A DNA stretch of 64,000 bases from Streptomyces caeruleatus (GTDB lineage Bacteria; Actinomycetota; Actinomycetes; Streptomycetales; Streptomycetaceae): positions 224,672 through 288,671 of the forward strand of contig NZ_KQ948936.1 in assembly GCF_001514235.1 (NCBI RefSeq). The letters are read 5' to 3'. Shown here one piece after another: positions 25,054-33,465 of the stretch. The translations under genes were made by a program, and so were the position numbers. The first letter of the stretch is position 1, and each line of letters starts with the position of its first letter. Under the pieces are notes generated by a model that was not told the DNA's origin, searched no databases, and worked only from the letters and a program-made list of their open reading frames with translations.

Positions 25054-27393
25054 TCAGCCGAGAAGCACCTCACATCGGTGGGTGGCACATACCATCCCCG
25101 GAGTGACACGGAGGCGCAGTCGGCGGCCCGTCGAGAGGATCTCGACCGTGTCGTCCGCGCGCAGAACGCCGCGTACGGGGTGGTCCCAGGTGATCTCCAG
25201 CGGCTCGCCCGTGCGCGGCGGCTCGCTGACGCAGAGCGTAGCGGTACGGCCCCGGTGGCGGAGCAGCGCACTCGCCCCGGCGGACGCGGTGAGCGGGCCG
25301 GCCGTGCCCGGCTGCCAGAAGTTGGCGGCCGTGAGGCCCAGGGTGGGGACGCGCACCGCCTGGCAGGTGCGGTCGTTGGCCAGGACCGACAGCCAGCGGC
25401 GGCCCTGCGCGGCCCGGACGGCGACCGCTCGGCGGCCGGCGCCGGGCATGAGCAGGTAGACGTAGGTGGCGTCGGCCGGGTCGGTGCCGTGGTCCAGCCA
25501 GAGGGTCTGCCAGCGCCGGGTGCGGGTCTCCGTCGTGCTGGTGGTGTTGATGTCGGCCCAGGCGCCGGTGCGGTCCTCGCGCAGGGTGCGCAGATCGCCG
25601 TACGGCACGACCCAGCCGCCGTGGCCCTCCAGGTGCGCCCAGCCCGCGCCGCGTACGAGGGCCTGGGTGCCGCCCTCCCCCAGGTTCCGGTTGTCGACGA
25701 CGGTCTCGACGGGGACGCCGTCGGCGCAACTGATCCCGGCGCCGAGGCAGATCACGGCGTCGTCGACGCAGAACCACGACTTGCGGGCTTCGAGCGTCGA
25801 CGCGAGGCCCTTCAGGTGCTGTCCGATCGCCGCGTACTCGCCGTCGGTCGTGCCGCCGACCCAGCGCACGTCGGGTTTGGGCTCGCCCCATTCGCCGCCC
25901 GCCTTGTCGGGCAGGCGGAGCGTGGAGACGGTCGTACCCGGGAGGCGGTACCAGTCGACGGTCGGCCAGTACCAGTCGGTGTACTGGTCGCCCAGGCCCT
26001 CCGCCCACCAGGAGAGCATTCCGGCGCCGGTGTGCCAGCCGCGCGGGTTCTCTCCGTTGCCGCACTCGTAGTGGGCGATGCGGTCGCTGGCCATGGCGAG
26101 GTTCGCCACGAAGCGCGGGCGGCGGTGGACGGCTCGGTCCATGGCGGCGAAGAGATGGTGGCCGGCTGGTTCGGGGGCGGCCGGGACCGGCGACTGGGCG
26201 ACGGCGTGCAGGCGCGCGAGATCGGCGACGCCGAACTGAGGGGCCGTCAGTATCGGGGTGACCGTGTCCCGTTCGATCCATCCCTTGACACGGCCGTACC
26301 AGCGCTCGCGTTCCGCCGCGCTCGCGCCGCCCGCGAGCAGGGCCATGGCGGCGATGACGCCCTGGCCGTGGAAGTGGTCGCTGCGCATGACATGGCGGTC
26401 GTCGCTCTTGAGGTAACCCCGGCTGATGGCACGGCCGTTGACGCTGTCCATCATCAACCCGTCGTGGATGAGGGGCGCGTAGGCACGTTCGACGCTGTCG
26501 AGGACGATCTGCCGGTTCGGGTCGGTCACCTCCCACTCGGATCCGGCGAGCAGGGCGAAGAGGCGGCCGAGGCCGTCGAGGAGGACCTGGCCGTAGGTGC
26601 CGGAGTAGGCGACCCAGGTGTGCTGGACGAAGGAGCCGTCGGCGTAGAGGCCGTCGCCCTCGGTGACGTACGGGAAGACCGGGGAGAGCGCGTCGCGGGC
26701 GAGCGCGATCTTCGCGGGGGCGCGGCCGAGGATGCCGCGCAGGGCGACGCTGCGGCAGAGGTCGACGCGGTTGGCGCCGGTGGAGGTGCCGGAGTAGTCG
26801 GTGAGCATCGCGTCCGGGACGAAGTGGTCGACGGCCGCGCAGGCGGCGGCGACCTGCTCCTCGGTGAGGTGGTCGTACAGGGCGGCCGTGCTGTCCATCA
26901 GCGGGCGCGGGCTGCCGATCTGCCATTCCCACCAGTTGCCGTAGCGGGTGGTGGCGGGGTTGTAGACCGTGGCGGAGAGGTGGTCCAGGCCGCGCAGGAC
27001 GTCGGCGAGGAGGGCCGGGTCCGCGGTGGAGCCGGTGCCCCGCTGGACGTAGGCCTGGGTCATCGTCCACAGGCGGCCGTAGCTCTGGGTGATGCCGGCG
27101 GGCGGGTCGTAGGGGTGGCCGGGCCAGAGGGAGGTGGGGGTGGGGCTCATGGTGGCCCGGAAACCGCGGGCGAGGGTGCCGGTCTCGGCGAGGCGGGCGG
27201 CGTACGGCTCGGCGGCGGGGTCGTAGCCGGTGCCGAGGGCGATGTCGAGCCAGCGGAGGCGGAGGGTGTCGTAGGCGTCGGCCGCGGCCGCGCGGGCGGC
27301 GGGGGCGGCGGGGGCGGTGGTGGCCAGGAGCGCCGCCGCGAGCAGGACGGCTCGGCGGGTGGGTCTCGTGAGCCCTGTGCGCTGAGAGGTCAT
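25054..27393 (-). CDS. Secreted polysaccharide lyase family 8 (hyaluronate/chondroitin/xanthan lyase type)
   Basis: The 779-aa protein begins with a Tat-like signal (RPTRRAVLLAAALLATTAPA) ending in an Ala-rich cleavage region. The N-terminal alpha/alpha toroid holds the PL8 catalytic motifs: NWWEWQIG (Asn) and YADGSFVQHTWVAYSGTYG (His and Tyr). Beta-sandwich domains follow. It cleaves uronic-acid polysaccharides by beta-elimination outside the cell; the substrate cannot be fixed from sequence. The start is uncertain: ATG 27393 has no clear Shine-Dalgarno sequence, and an in-frame GTG lies at 27411. It is divergent from yceI across a long inverted repeat. Confidence 0.9.
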   Translation of the reverse strand: MTSQRTGLTRPTRRAVLLAAALLATTAPAAPAARAAAADAYDTLRLRWLDIALGTGYDPAAEPYAARLAETGTLARGFRATMSPTPTSLWPGHPYDPPAGITQSYGRLWTMTQAYVQRGTGSTADPALLADVLRGLDHLSATVYNPATTRYGNWWEWQIGSPRPLMDSTAALYDHLTEEQVAAACAAVDHFVPDAMLTDYSGTSTGANRVDLCRSVALRGILGRAPAKIALARDALSPVFPYVTEGDGLYADGSFVQHTWVAYSGTYGQVLLDGLGRLFALLAGSEWEVTDPNRQIVLDSVERAYAPLIHDGLMMDSVNGRAISRGYLKSDDRHVMRSDHFHGQGVIAAMALLAGGASAAERERWYGRVKGWIERDTVTPILTAPQFGVADLARLHAVAQSPVPAAPEPAGHHLFAAMDRAVHRRPRFVANLAMASDRIAHYECGNGENPRGWHTGAGMLSWWAEGLGDQYTDWYWPTVDWYRLPGTTVSTLRLPDKAGGEWGEPKPDVRWVGGTTDGEYAAIGQHLKGLASTLEARKSWFCVDDAVICLGAGISCADGVPVETVVDNRNLGEGGTQALVRGAGWAHLEGHGGWVVPYGDLRTLREDRTGAWADINTTSTTETRTRRWQTLWLDHGTDPADATYVYLLMPGAGRRAVAVRAAQGRRWLSVLANDRTCQAVRVPTLGLTAANFWQPGTAGPLTASAGASALLRHRGRTATLCVSEPPRTGEPLEITWDHPVRGVLRADDTVEILSTGRRLRLRVTPGMVCATHRCEVLLG

Positions 27394-27439
27394 GTCATGG
27401 GCATCTACCACCTCACCGTAATCACGCCAACACTTTGCG

Positions 27440-27511
27440 GATGATGTTGAATCCTGAACGGAATAGGTCTACGGTCGGTCGCGTTGATGTAGTTAAAGAT
27501 TCAACATCATC
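27440..27511. promoter_or_regulatory. Inverted repeat spanning the PL8/yceI divergent promoters
   Basis: GATGATGTTGAATC (27440-27453) and its exact complement GATTCAACATCATC (27498-27511) face each other across 44 nt. Each divergent promoter therefore has the same 14-bp element pointing outward, with AT-rich GTTGATGTAGTTAAA between. Confidence 0.65.
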
Positions 27512-27533
27512 GGTCCTCTCGAAGGAGCACGTC

Positions 27534-28088
27534 ATGACGAACGCCGACCTGACCGCGCTGACCGGCGACTACACCATCGACACCGCCCACTCCACGATCG
27601 GCTTCACCGTCCGCCACGCCATGGTCACCAACGTCAAGGGCAAGTTCCTCGACTTCAGCGGCTCGCTGCACCTGGACGGCGGCGACCCGACCGCGTCCAC
27701 GGCGTCCATCGACGTCAAGATGGACAGCATCGACACCGGCTCCGCCGACCGTGACGGCCATCTGAAGAGCGCGGACTTCTTCAAGATCGACGAGTTCCCG
27801 ACGATGACCTTCCGCTCGACCTCCGCCGAGGCCCTCGGCGACGACGACTACCGCATCACCGGCGACCTGACGATCCTCGGCACCACCAAGCCGCTCACCA
27901 TCGACCTCGAGTTCAACGGCGCCGCGAAGGACCCCTTCGGCAACGAGCGCGTCGGCTTCGAGGGCAAGGCGGAGATCAAGCGCTCCGAGTGGGGTCTGAC
28001 CTGGAACGCGGCGCTGGAGACGGGTGGCGTGCTGATCTCCGACAAGATCAAGCTGAACTTCGACATCTCGGCGATCCGGAACGCCTGA
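27534..28088 (+). CDS. YceI-family lipid-binding protein
   Basis: The 184-aa protein has the YceI beta-barrel pattern: DYTIDTAHSTIGFTVRHAMV, DGHLKSADFFKIDEFPTMTF and LTILGTTKPLTIDLEF. YceI proteins bind isoprenoid or other lipid chains in a hydrophobic barrel. There is no signal peptide, so this copy is cytoplasmic, as usual in actinobacteria. ATG 27534 has GAAGGAGCACGTC upstream; a longer frame from 27435 would run through the operator. Confidence 0.92.
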   Translation: MTNADLTALTGDYTIDTAHSTIGFTVRHAMVTNVKGKFLDFSGSLHLDGGDPTASTASIDVKMDSIDTGSADRDGHLKSADFFKIDEFPTMTFRSTSAEALGDDDYRITGDLTILGTTKPLTIDLEFNGAAKDPFGNERVGFEGKAEIKRSEWGLTWNAALETGGVLISDKIKLNFDISAIRNA

Positions 28089-28104
28089 CGCTTGCGCACA
28101 GGGG

Positions 28105-28133
28105 GCGCCGGTGAGCGAACGGCTCACCGGCGC
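28105..28133. terminator. Terminator hairpin between yceI and the OmdA-like gene
   Basis: A 12-bp perfect stem GCGCCGGTGAGC/GCTCACCGGCGC with a 5-nt loop. It overlaps the last codons of the convergent OmdA-like gene. Confidence 0.8.
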
Positions 28134-28675
28134 TTCGCCAACTCCCGCAGAATCGCCGCGACTTGGGCCTCCCGGCCGCGCGGGGTCCGGGCCTGGAGCA
28201 GGCCGAGCATGACCTGGTAGCGGTCGGTGCGGCCCAGCCGCTCGAACACCGCCTTGGCCTCGGGGTTCTCCTCCAGAGCCGCGGTCAGCTCGGCCGGGAC
28301 CCGCGCGTTGCTCTGCGACTCGTACGCCGCCTCCCAGCGCCCGTCGGCCTTGGCCGCGTCCGCTTCGGCGAGACCGGAGGGGCGCATCCGGCCCTCGGCG
28401 GTCAGTTCCGCCACCCGCCGCACATTGACCATCGACCAGAGGCTGCCGGGCCGGCGCGGGGTGATCCGCTGTGCGTAGTACGACGCGTCGATCCCCTTGC
28501 GCTGTCCGGTGATCCAGCCGTGGCACAGGGCCACGTCGTTGATCTCGGCGGCGCTGACGGAGGGGACGCCGGAGCCCTTCTTGGCGACCTTGAGCCACAG
28601 GCCGGGGTGGGGGGCGGGGTGGTCGGTCAGCCAGGCGTCGAGGGCGGGGGCGGACTCGAAGGCGAGAGGGTCCAT
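28124..28675 (-). CDS. YdeI/OmpD-associated (OmdA) family protein
   Basis: The 183-aa protein shows the family pattern: an N-terminal LDAWLTDHPAPHPGLWLKVA, then LCHGWITGQRKGIDASYYAQ and RITPRRPGSLWS. The C-terminal helical region carries PAELTAALEENPEAKAVFERL. The family has been linked to bacteriocin resistance in enterobacteria, but its biochemical role is unknown. The start has no strong ribosome binding site. No operon partner is evident. Confidence 0.85.
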   Translation of the reverse strand: MDPLAFESAPALDAWLTDHPAPHPGLWLKVAKKGSGVPSVSAAEINDVALCHGWITGQRKGIDASYYAQRITPRRPGSLWSMVNVRRVAELTAEGRMRPSGLAEADAAKADGRWEAAYESQSNARVPAELTAALEENPEAKAVFERLGRTDRYQVMLGLLQARTPRGREAQVAAILRELAKRR

Positions 28676-28712
28676 ACGAGCACGGTAGGCGGGAAAGAGG
28701 TCGGATTCCGTC

Positions 28713-29366
28713 CTATATGGCCGTCCCGTAGGACTTGAGGAGAGCTTCGGCCTGTTCGCGGGCGAGCACCAAGGGGTCCGGGAAGATCTTCAGGCCGTGG
28801 GCGACGAGGGCTCCCTCGTGCAGGAGCATGAGCGTACGGCCCAGGCAGTCCGCGTCGAGCCCGCCGTTCGGCGCATCCGAGGCGAGGTCCTGGGCGAGGC
28901 CCGTGAACTGGGCCAGCATCCACTCCTTCTGGCCCGTGATGACCGCGTGGGCGGGGTGGGCGGGGTCGCTGATCTCGGCGTGCGCGTTGACCATGCTGCA
29001 CCCCTTGGAGGCCTGCTCCGCCGACCAGGCCCGTGCGGCGTCGAACACGGCCAGGACGCGGGCCCGGGGCGTCGCGTGTGCCGCGTCGTGGTGGTCGTCG
29101 ACGTACTGCGCGAGGAAGGTCCGCCAGCGTTCGTCGCGGCCCGCCAGGTACTCCACGACGATCTGCTCCTTGGAGCCGAAGCGGTCGTAGAGCGTCTTCT
29201 TGGTGACCCCTGCCTCCGCGGCGATGAGGTCCACTCCGACGGCGTGGATGCCCCGCTCGTAGAACAGCCGCTCGGCGGCTTCCAGGACGCGCCGCGCGGC
29301 GGGCGTCAGCGTGACGCGCCGCGGCTGCTCCGCGCCGCCCGTGCTACTGCTCTCACCGCTTCCCAT
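28713..29366 (-). CDS. TetR-family regulator of the adjacent EamA exporter
   Basis: The 217-aa protein has an N-terminal TetR HTH (VLEAAERLFYERGIHAVGVD, AGVTKKTLYDRFGSKEQIV) and a C-terminal ligand domain with a conserved SMVNAHAEISDPAHPA stretch. ATG 29366 is used; a longer frame reaches upstream through the operators. Its promoter region carries two 19-nt repeats shared with the divergent exporter gene, so it most likely represses both. Confidence 0.9.
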   Translation of the reverse strand: MGSGESSSTGGAEQPRRVTLTPAARRVLEAAERLFYERGIHAVGVDLIAAEAGVTKKTLYDRFGSKEQIVVEYLAGRDERWRTFLAQYVDDHHDAAHATPRARVLAVFDAARAWSAEQASKGCSMVNAHAEISDPAHPAHAVITGQKEWMLAQFTGLAQDLASDAPNGGLDADCLGRTLMLLHEGALVAHGLKIFPDPLVLAREQAEALLKSYGTAI

Positions 29367-29376
29367 GCTCAAAAGT

Positions 29377-29429
29377 ATACCGGTCTGTATAGTGGACTCC
29401 GGAGCCAGGTATACCGATCTGTCTAGTGG
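29377..29429. promoter_or_regulatory. Two direct TetR operator copies
   Basis: ATACCGGTCTGTATAGTGG (29377-29395) and ATACCGATCTGTCTAGTGG (29411-29429) match at 17 of 19 positions, spaced by 34 nt start to start. The first is partly palindromic (TATAC-CGGTCT-GTATA). They fill the divergent promoter region. Confidence 0.75.
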
Positions 29430-29442
29430 TGGGTGATCCCCC

Positions 29443-30417
29443 GTGGTACCGGCGAACGCTCTGCTCTCGATCGCCTTCGTCCTGTGCTGGAGCTCCGGGT
29501 TCATCGGGGCCAAGCTCGGGGCGGGGAGCGCGGCGGCGGTCACGGTCCTGATGTGGCGGTTCCTGCCGCTCGCCGCGGTCCTGGTCGTCGTCGCCGCCAC
29601 GGTGGGGCGCGCGTCCTGGCGGGGCTTCACGGCGCGCGACGCCGCGCGGCAGGCCGCGATCGGGGTGCTGTCGCAGAGCGGCTATCTGCTCACCGTGTAC
29701 TACGCCATCCAGCTCGGGGTCTCCAGCGGCACCACGGCCCTGATCGACGGGGTCCAGCCGCTCGTCGCCGGCGCGCTGGCGGGGCCGCTGCTGCGGCAGT
29801 ACGTCTCAGGTCGGCAGTGGCTCGGGCTGTGCCTGGGGGTGAGCGGCGTCGCGATCGTCACGCTGGCCGACGCCGCGGCCGCGACCGGTGTGACCCCGTG
29901 GGCCTATCTCGTGCCGTTCCTCGGCATGCTGTCGCTGGTGGCGGCCACGTTCCTGGAGAGCCGCTCCCCCGCGCCGGTCGCGCCCGGGGTGGCGATGACC
30001 GTCCACTGCGCCACCAGCGCCGTGCTGTTCACCGCGCTCGCCGTGGGCACGGGAGCGGCCGCGCCGCCCGCCGAGCCCGGCTTCTGGGTCGCGATCAGCT
30101 GGCTCGTCGCTCTGTCCACCTTCGGCGGGTACGGGCTGTACTGGATCATCCTGCGCCGCTCCGGAGTCACCGAGGTCAACGCGCTGATGTTCCTGATGGC
30201 TCCGGTCACGGCGGTCTGGGGCGCGCTCATGTTCGGCGAGCCGTTCGGCGTGCAGACGGCGCTGGGCCTGGGCGTCGGGCTGGCCGCGGTGGTCATCGTG
30301 CGTCGCGAGCGCGGGGGCGGGGGCGGGCACGGCAGGGGTGCGCGCGGGGGCGGAACGGCTCGCGGCCGTGGCGTACGTCGCCACCGGGACGCAGAGCCCT
30401 GCGACACCCGGCCGTAG
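29443..30417 (+). CDS. EamA/DMT-family transporter
   Basis: The 324-aa membrane protein has about ten hydrophobic helices in two EamA repeats (for example LLSIAFVLCWSSGFIGAKLG and ALMFLMAPVTAVWGALMFGE). The hydrophilic Gly/Arg tail after residue 285 is unusual. DMT proteins export metabolites or drugs; the substrate is unknown. The GTG start is only about 14 nt after the second operator and lacks a clear Shine-Dalgarno sequence. It is divergent from and presumably repressed by the TetR gene. Confidence 0.88.
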   Translation: MVPANALLSIAFVLCWSSGFIGAKLGAGSAAAVTVLMWRFLPLAAVLVVVAATVGRASWRGFTARDAARQAAIGVLSQSGYLLTVYYAIQLGVSSGTTALIDGVQPLVAGALAGPLLRQYVSGRQWLGLCLGVSGVAIVTLADAAAATGVTPWAYLVPFLGMLSLVAATFLESRSPAPVAPGVAMTVHCATSAVLFTALAVGTGAAAPPAEPGFWVAISWLVALSTFGGYGLYWIILRRSGVTEVNALMFLMAPVTAVWGALMFGEPFGVQTALGLGVGLAAVVIVRRERGGGGGHGRGARGGGTARGRGVRRHRDAEPCDTRP

Positions 30418-30643
30418 ACAGGACCCGGGCCCGCACGGCCGGTGTCCTGAAGCGCCTGGCCGGATTTGGGCCCTTGTCCGGAGGCTCACAGGATCCACAA
30501 TGGCCAGCAACAGATTTTGACCGGCGCATGCCATAAGTAGGGGCTTCCGTTACCCCGCTCCCCTGGATCCCCTGCATGACATGCCCCTGACATCTCAGCG
30601 CTCTCCACGTTCGTATGTCCAACCCCCCACGGAAGGCATCACG

Positions 30644-31426
30644 TTGAAGAAGCTCCTCACCGCGCTCAAGAGATGCGCGGCCCTCTCCGCCGCCGCTCTG
30701 GCGATCGTCAGCCTTCAGCCTGTCTCGGCCGCGCACGCCGCGGATTCCCGTGTCGTCGGCGGAACCCGTGCCACGCAGGGTGAGTTCCCGTTCATGGTCC
30801 GGCTCTCCATGGGCTGTGGCGGCGCGCTGTACACCCAGCAGATCGTGCTCACCGCCGCGCACTGTGTGGGCTCGACCGGCGCCAACACCAGCATCACGGC
30901 CACCGCGGGCGTCGTGGACCTCCAGTCCACCAGCGGCCGGGTCCAGGTCCGCTCCACGTACGTGTACCGGGCCCCCGGCTACAACGGCACCGGCAAGGAC
31001 TGGGCGCTCATCAAGCTGGCCCAGCCGATCAACCTGCCGACGCTGAAGATCGCCACCACGACGCAGTACAACACCGGCACCTTCACCGTCGCCGGCTGGG
31101 GCGCGGCCACCGAGGGCGGCGGCCAGCAGCGGTACATGCTGAAGGCCAACGTGCCGTTCGTCAGCGACGCCCAGTGCCGTTCCTACAGCGGCTACAGCGG
31201 CCTCATCGCGAGCGAGGAGATCTGCGCCGGCCTCCCGTCCGGCGGCGTGGACACCTGCCAGGGTGACTCCGGCGGCCCGATGTTCCGCCGGGACGCGAGC
31301 AACGCCTGGATCCAGGTCGGCATCGTCAGCTGGGGCATAGGCTGCGCCCGGCCGAACGCGCCCGGTGTCTACACCGAGGTCTCGACGTTCGCCTCCGCCA
31401 TCGCGTCGGCCGCGTCCTCTCTGTGA
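30644..31426 (+). CDS. Secreted trypsin-like serine protease
   Basis: The 260-aa preproprotein has a signal peptide at residues 1-33 (KKLLTALKR then a hydrophobic stretch to AHA). A very short propeptide leads to the mature N-terminus VVGG at residue 37. The catalytic triad is H73 (TAAHC), D119 (KDWALIKL) and S209 (GDSGGP). Asp203, at the base of the S1 pocket, gives trypsin (Arg/Lys) specificity, as in the S. griseus enzyme. The TTG start is set by GGAAGG 7 nt upstream. Such exported proteases act during mycelial differentiation. Transcription ends at a nearby hairpin. Confidence 0.95.
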   Translation: MKKLLTALKRCAALSAAALAIVSLQPVSAAHAADSRVVGGTRATQGEFPFMVRLSMGCGGALYTQQIVLTAAHCVGSTGANTSITATAGVVDLQSTSGRVQVRSTYVYRAPGYNGTGKDWALIKLAQPINLPTLKIATTTQYNTGTFTVAGWGAATEGGGQQRYMLKANVPFVSDAQCRSYSGYSGLIASEEICAGLPSGGVDTCQGDSGGPMFRRDASNAWIQVGIVSWGIGCARPNAPGVYTEVSTFASAIASAASSL

Positions 31427-31446
31427 CCTGACCGCTGTCGCGCAGC

Positions 31447-31480
31447 CGCGGGCCCGGTGTCCCAGGACGCCGGGCCCGCG
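31447..31480. terminator. Terminator between protease and TPM-domain genes
   Basis: An 11-bp stem CGCGGGCCCGG/CCGGGCCCGCG with a 12-nt loop lies between convergent genes. Confidence 0.75.
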
Positions 31481-31540
31481 CCGTGTGCCGTCCTCGGGCA
31501 CCCCGGGGACCCCGGGCACCCTGCGGGCCCGACGCGGGGG

Positions 31541-32890
31541 TCAGAACCCCCCGCCGTCGAAGCCTCCTCCGCCACCGAAGTCGCCCCCGCCGCCGAACCC
31601 GCCCCCGAAGTCCCCGGCGTCGAAGTCCGCCCCGGACACGTCGCCGCCCTCGTAACCGCCGTAGCCGTAGCCGTAGCCCGCGCCGTAGTCGGCCGCGTAG
31701 GCGGGGCCGGCCATCACGCTGCCCAGCATCGTGCCGATGAGGAGGCCGGGGAGGATGCCGCCGCCGAAGTAGCCGCCCGCCCAGGGGCCGTAGGCCGGGC
31801 CGGCGTCCCAGTACGGGCGGCGGCCGTACTCCGTGTCGACCTCGCGGATCACGGGGTCGCGGCCCTCGGACAGCCGGGTGCGGTCGGCCGCGCAGACCGG
31901 CACCTCGCGGGGGCTGCCGCCGGGCGGCGTCCAGGTCTCGTCGGCCACCGCGGTGCCGTGCCGGGGGTCGAAGAAGCACGGCGGGCGGCGCTCGGGAAGG
32001 GGCCGGCCCTCCCGTCGGGCGGCCAGCTGGGCGAGGGCGAAACGGCCGTCCGCCAGGGCCTGGGTGACGGCCTTGACCTCCTCCGGTCGGCGCGCGGCGT
32101 CCATAAGCCGTTTCGCCTGGTCGTAGGCGTCCAGGGCGTGCTCGTAGTCCTCGCGCATCGCGTCGTCGGCCTCGCGCGCGCCCGGGTGGAAGTCCAGGCG
32201 GTCCAGTTCCTCGCCGAAGGCGGTGATGTCCTCGTCGACCACGACCCGCAGCTTCTCCAGCGCCGCCTGCCGCTCCTCGTCGCGGCGGCGCCGGTTGCGC
32301 TTCACCAGCGCGTAGGCGCCCGCGCCGCCCGCCACCAGCACGGCCCCGGCCGCGATCAGTCCGCTGACGTCCACGCCGGAGCCGCCCGCGCCGTCGCTCC
32401 AGCTCGCGGGTGCGGCGCCGCCCACGTTGCGCAGCGCCGCGTCGACGAAGTCGTTCAGCTGGGCCTTGGGGTCGCCGGCGCTCTGCACCGAGGCGACCAG
32501 GTTGTCCACCGCCTGCCGGGACATCACGGAGGCGTCGGCCGCGGCGTCGAAGCGATCGTCGACGCGGACGCCGTACAGGCCCGTGACCCCGGTCTCCGTA
32601 CGGAGGTTCAGCAGGAGGTTCTCGGTCGGCTGGTCGGCCGGGAGGACGGCGACGAACACGGGTTTGTCGGCATCCTTGATCTTGTCGGCGAGCGCTTCGG
32701 CGTCGGCCGACGACAGCTGGTCGGAGGCGGCGGGGTCCACATACACGGGTTCCTCACGCAGCGCCTCGGCGACCTTCGAGAGGTCCGTGGCCGCATGTGC
32801 GCCAGGCGCGCCGGCCGTGAGCACCGCGACCGTCGCGGCGACCGGCACGATCAGCAGACGCATGAGACCCCGGAAGAGCGGAGTCCTCAT
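31541..32890 (-). CDS. TPM-domain membrane protein with Gly-rich tail
   Basis: The 449-aa protein has a signal peptide (1-34, ending GAHA), then a TPM-like extracytoplasmic domain (about 38-170; PVFVAVLPADQPT, ALRNVGG), one membrane helix (about 176-197, LIAAGAVLVAGGAGAYALVK) and a basic helical cytoplasmic region. A second hydrophobic stretch (GILPGLLIGTMLGSVMAG) precedes a tail of GGG/FDGG repeats. TPM proteins include the photosystem II repair factor TLP18.3 and phosphatase-like members; the function here is unknown. An alternative ATG lies 9 codons in. Confidence 0.75.
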   Translation of the reverse strand: MRTPLFRGLMRLLIVPVAATVAVLTAGAPGAHAATDLSKVAEALREEPVYVDPAASDQLSSADAEALADKIKDADKPVFVAVLPADQPTENLLLNLRTETGVTGLYGVRVDDRFDAAADASVMSRQAVDNLVASVQSAGDPKAQLNDFVDAALRNVGGAAPASWSDGAGGSGVDVSGLIAAGAVLVAGGAGAYALVKRNRRRRDEERQAALEKLRVVVDEDITAFGEELDRLDFHPGAREADDAMREDYEHALDAYDQAKRLMDAARRPEEVKAVTQALADGRFALAQLAARREGRPLPERRPPCFFDPRHGTAVADETWTPPGGSPREVPVCAADRTRLSEGRDPVIREVDTEYGRRPYWDAGPAYGPWAGGYFGGGILPGLLIGTMLGSVMAGPAYAADYGAGYGYGYGGYEGGDVSGADFDAGDFGGGFGGGGDFGGGGGFDGGGF

Positions 32891-32965
32891 ACTTCGACGC
32901 TACCTGATGGACCGGGAAAAGGCGGCGGCCCCGGTGGCCGGAATCCTCTGGTCACCGGCCCCGGC

Positions 32966-33400
32966 TCAGACGTACGGCTCGCCGATGCCCAGCAGGTTGC
33001 CCTCGCTGTCGTGGAACCAGGCGGCCCGTTCGCCCCTGAAGCCCTTGGTCGGGTAGTGGCCCTCGATGTCGGCGATGCCGTTCGTGGTGTGGAAGCCGGG
33101 GACGTCGACCTCCTCGAACCGCACCCCGCGCCGCCTGAGTTCCGCCACCACCGCCTCGACGTCCTCGACCTGCCAGCCCATCTGCGTGAAGGTGCCGGGA
33201 GAGGACCCGGTCGACCGGTACACGGCGAACTCCGTGCCGCCACAGCGGTACAGCAGCCCGCCCGGACGTTCGTCGGCCGGTTCGAGACCCAGTTTCTCGG
33301 AGTAGAAGCGCCGGGCCCGCTCCAAATCGTGGGCGGGCAGGCGGGTCGCCACCTGCCCCCGGGCGAGGAAGTGTCGGGAGTCCGTGTCCTTGTCGTCCAT
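32966..33400 (-). CDS. VOC/glyoxalase-family protein
   Basis: The 144-aa protein has two beta-alpha-beta-beta-beta units (QVATRLPAHDLERARRFYSE, AWFHDSEGNLLGIGEP). The terminal Glu/His metal positions are partly kept. VOC members include glyoxalases, dioxygenases and drug-binding resistance proteins, so no specific reaction is assigned. It lies 65 nt downstream of cimA but with its own ATG. Confidence 0.85.
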   Translation of the reverse strand: MDDKDTDSRHFLARGQVATRLPAHDLERARRFYSEKLGLEPADERPGGLLYRCGGTEFAVYRSTGSSPGTFTQMGWQVEDVEAVVAELRRRGVRFEEVDVPGFHTTNGIADIEGHYPTKGFRGERAAWFHDSEGNLLGIGEPYV

Positions 33401-33465
33401 GGCTCCACTGTGCCGTGGACGACAGGCCCGGAGGCGGCGGCGAGGTCCGTTCGGTCTACGCGTGC

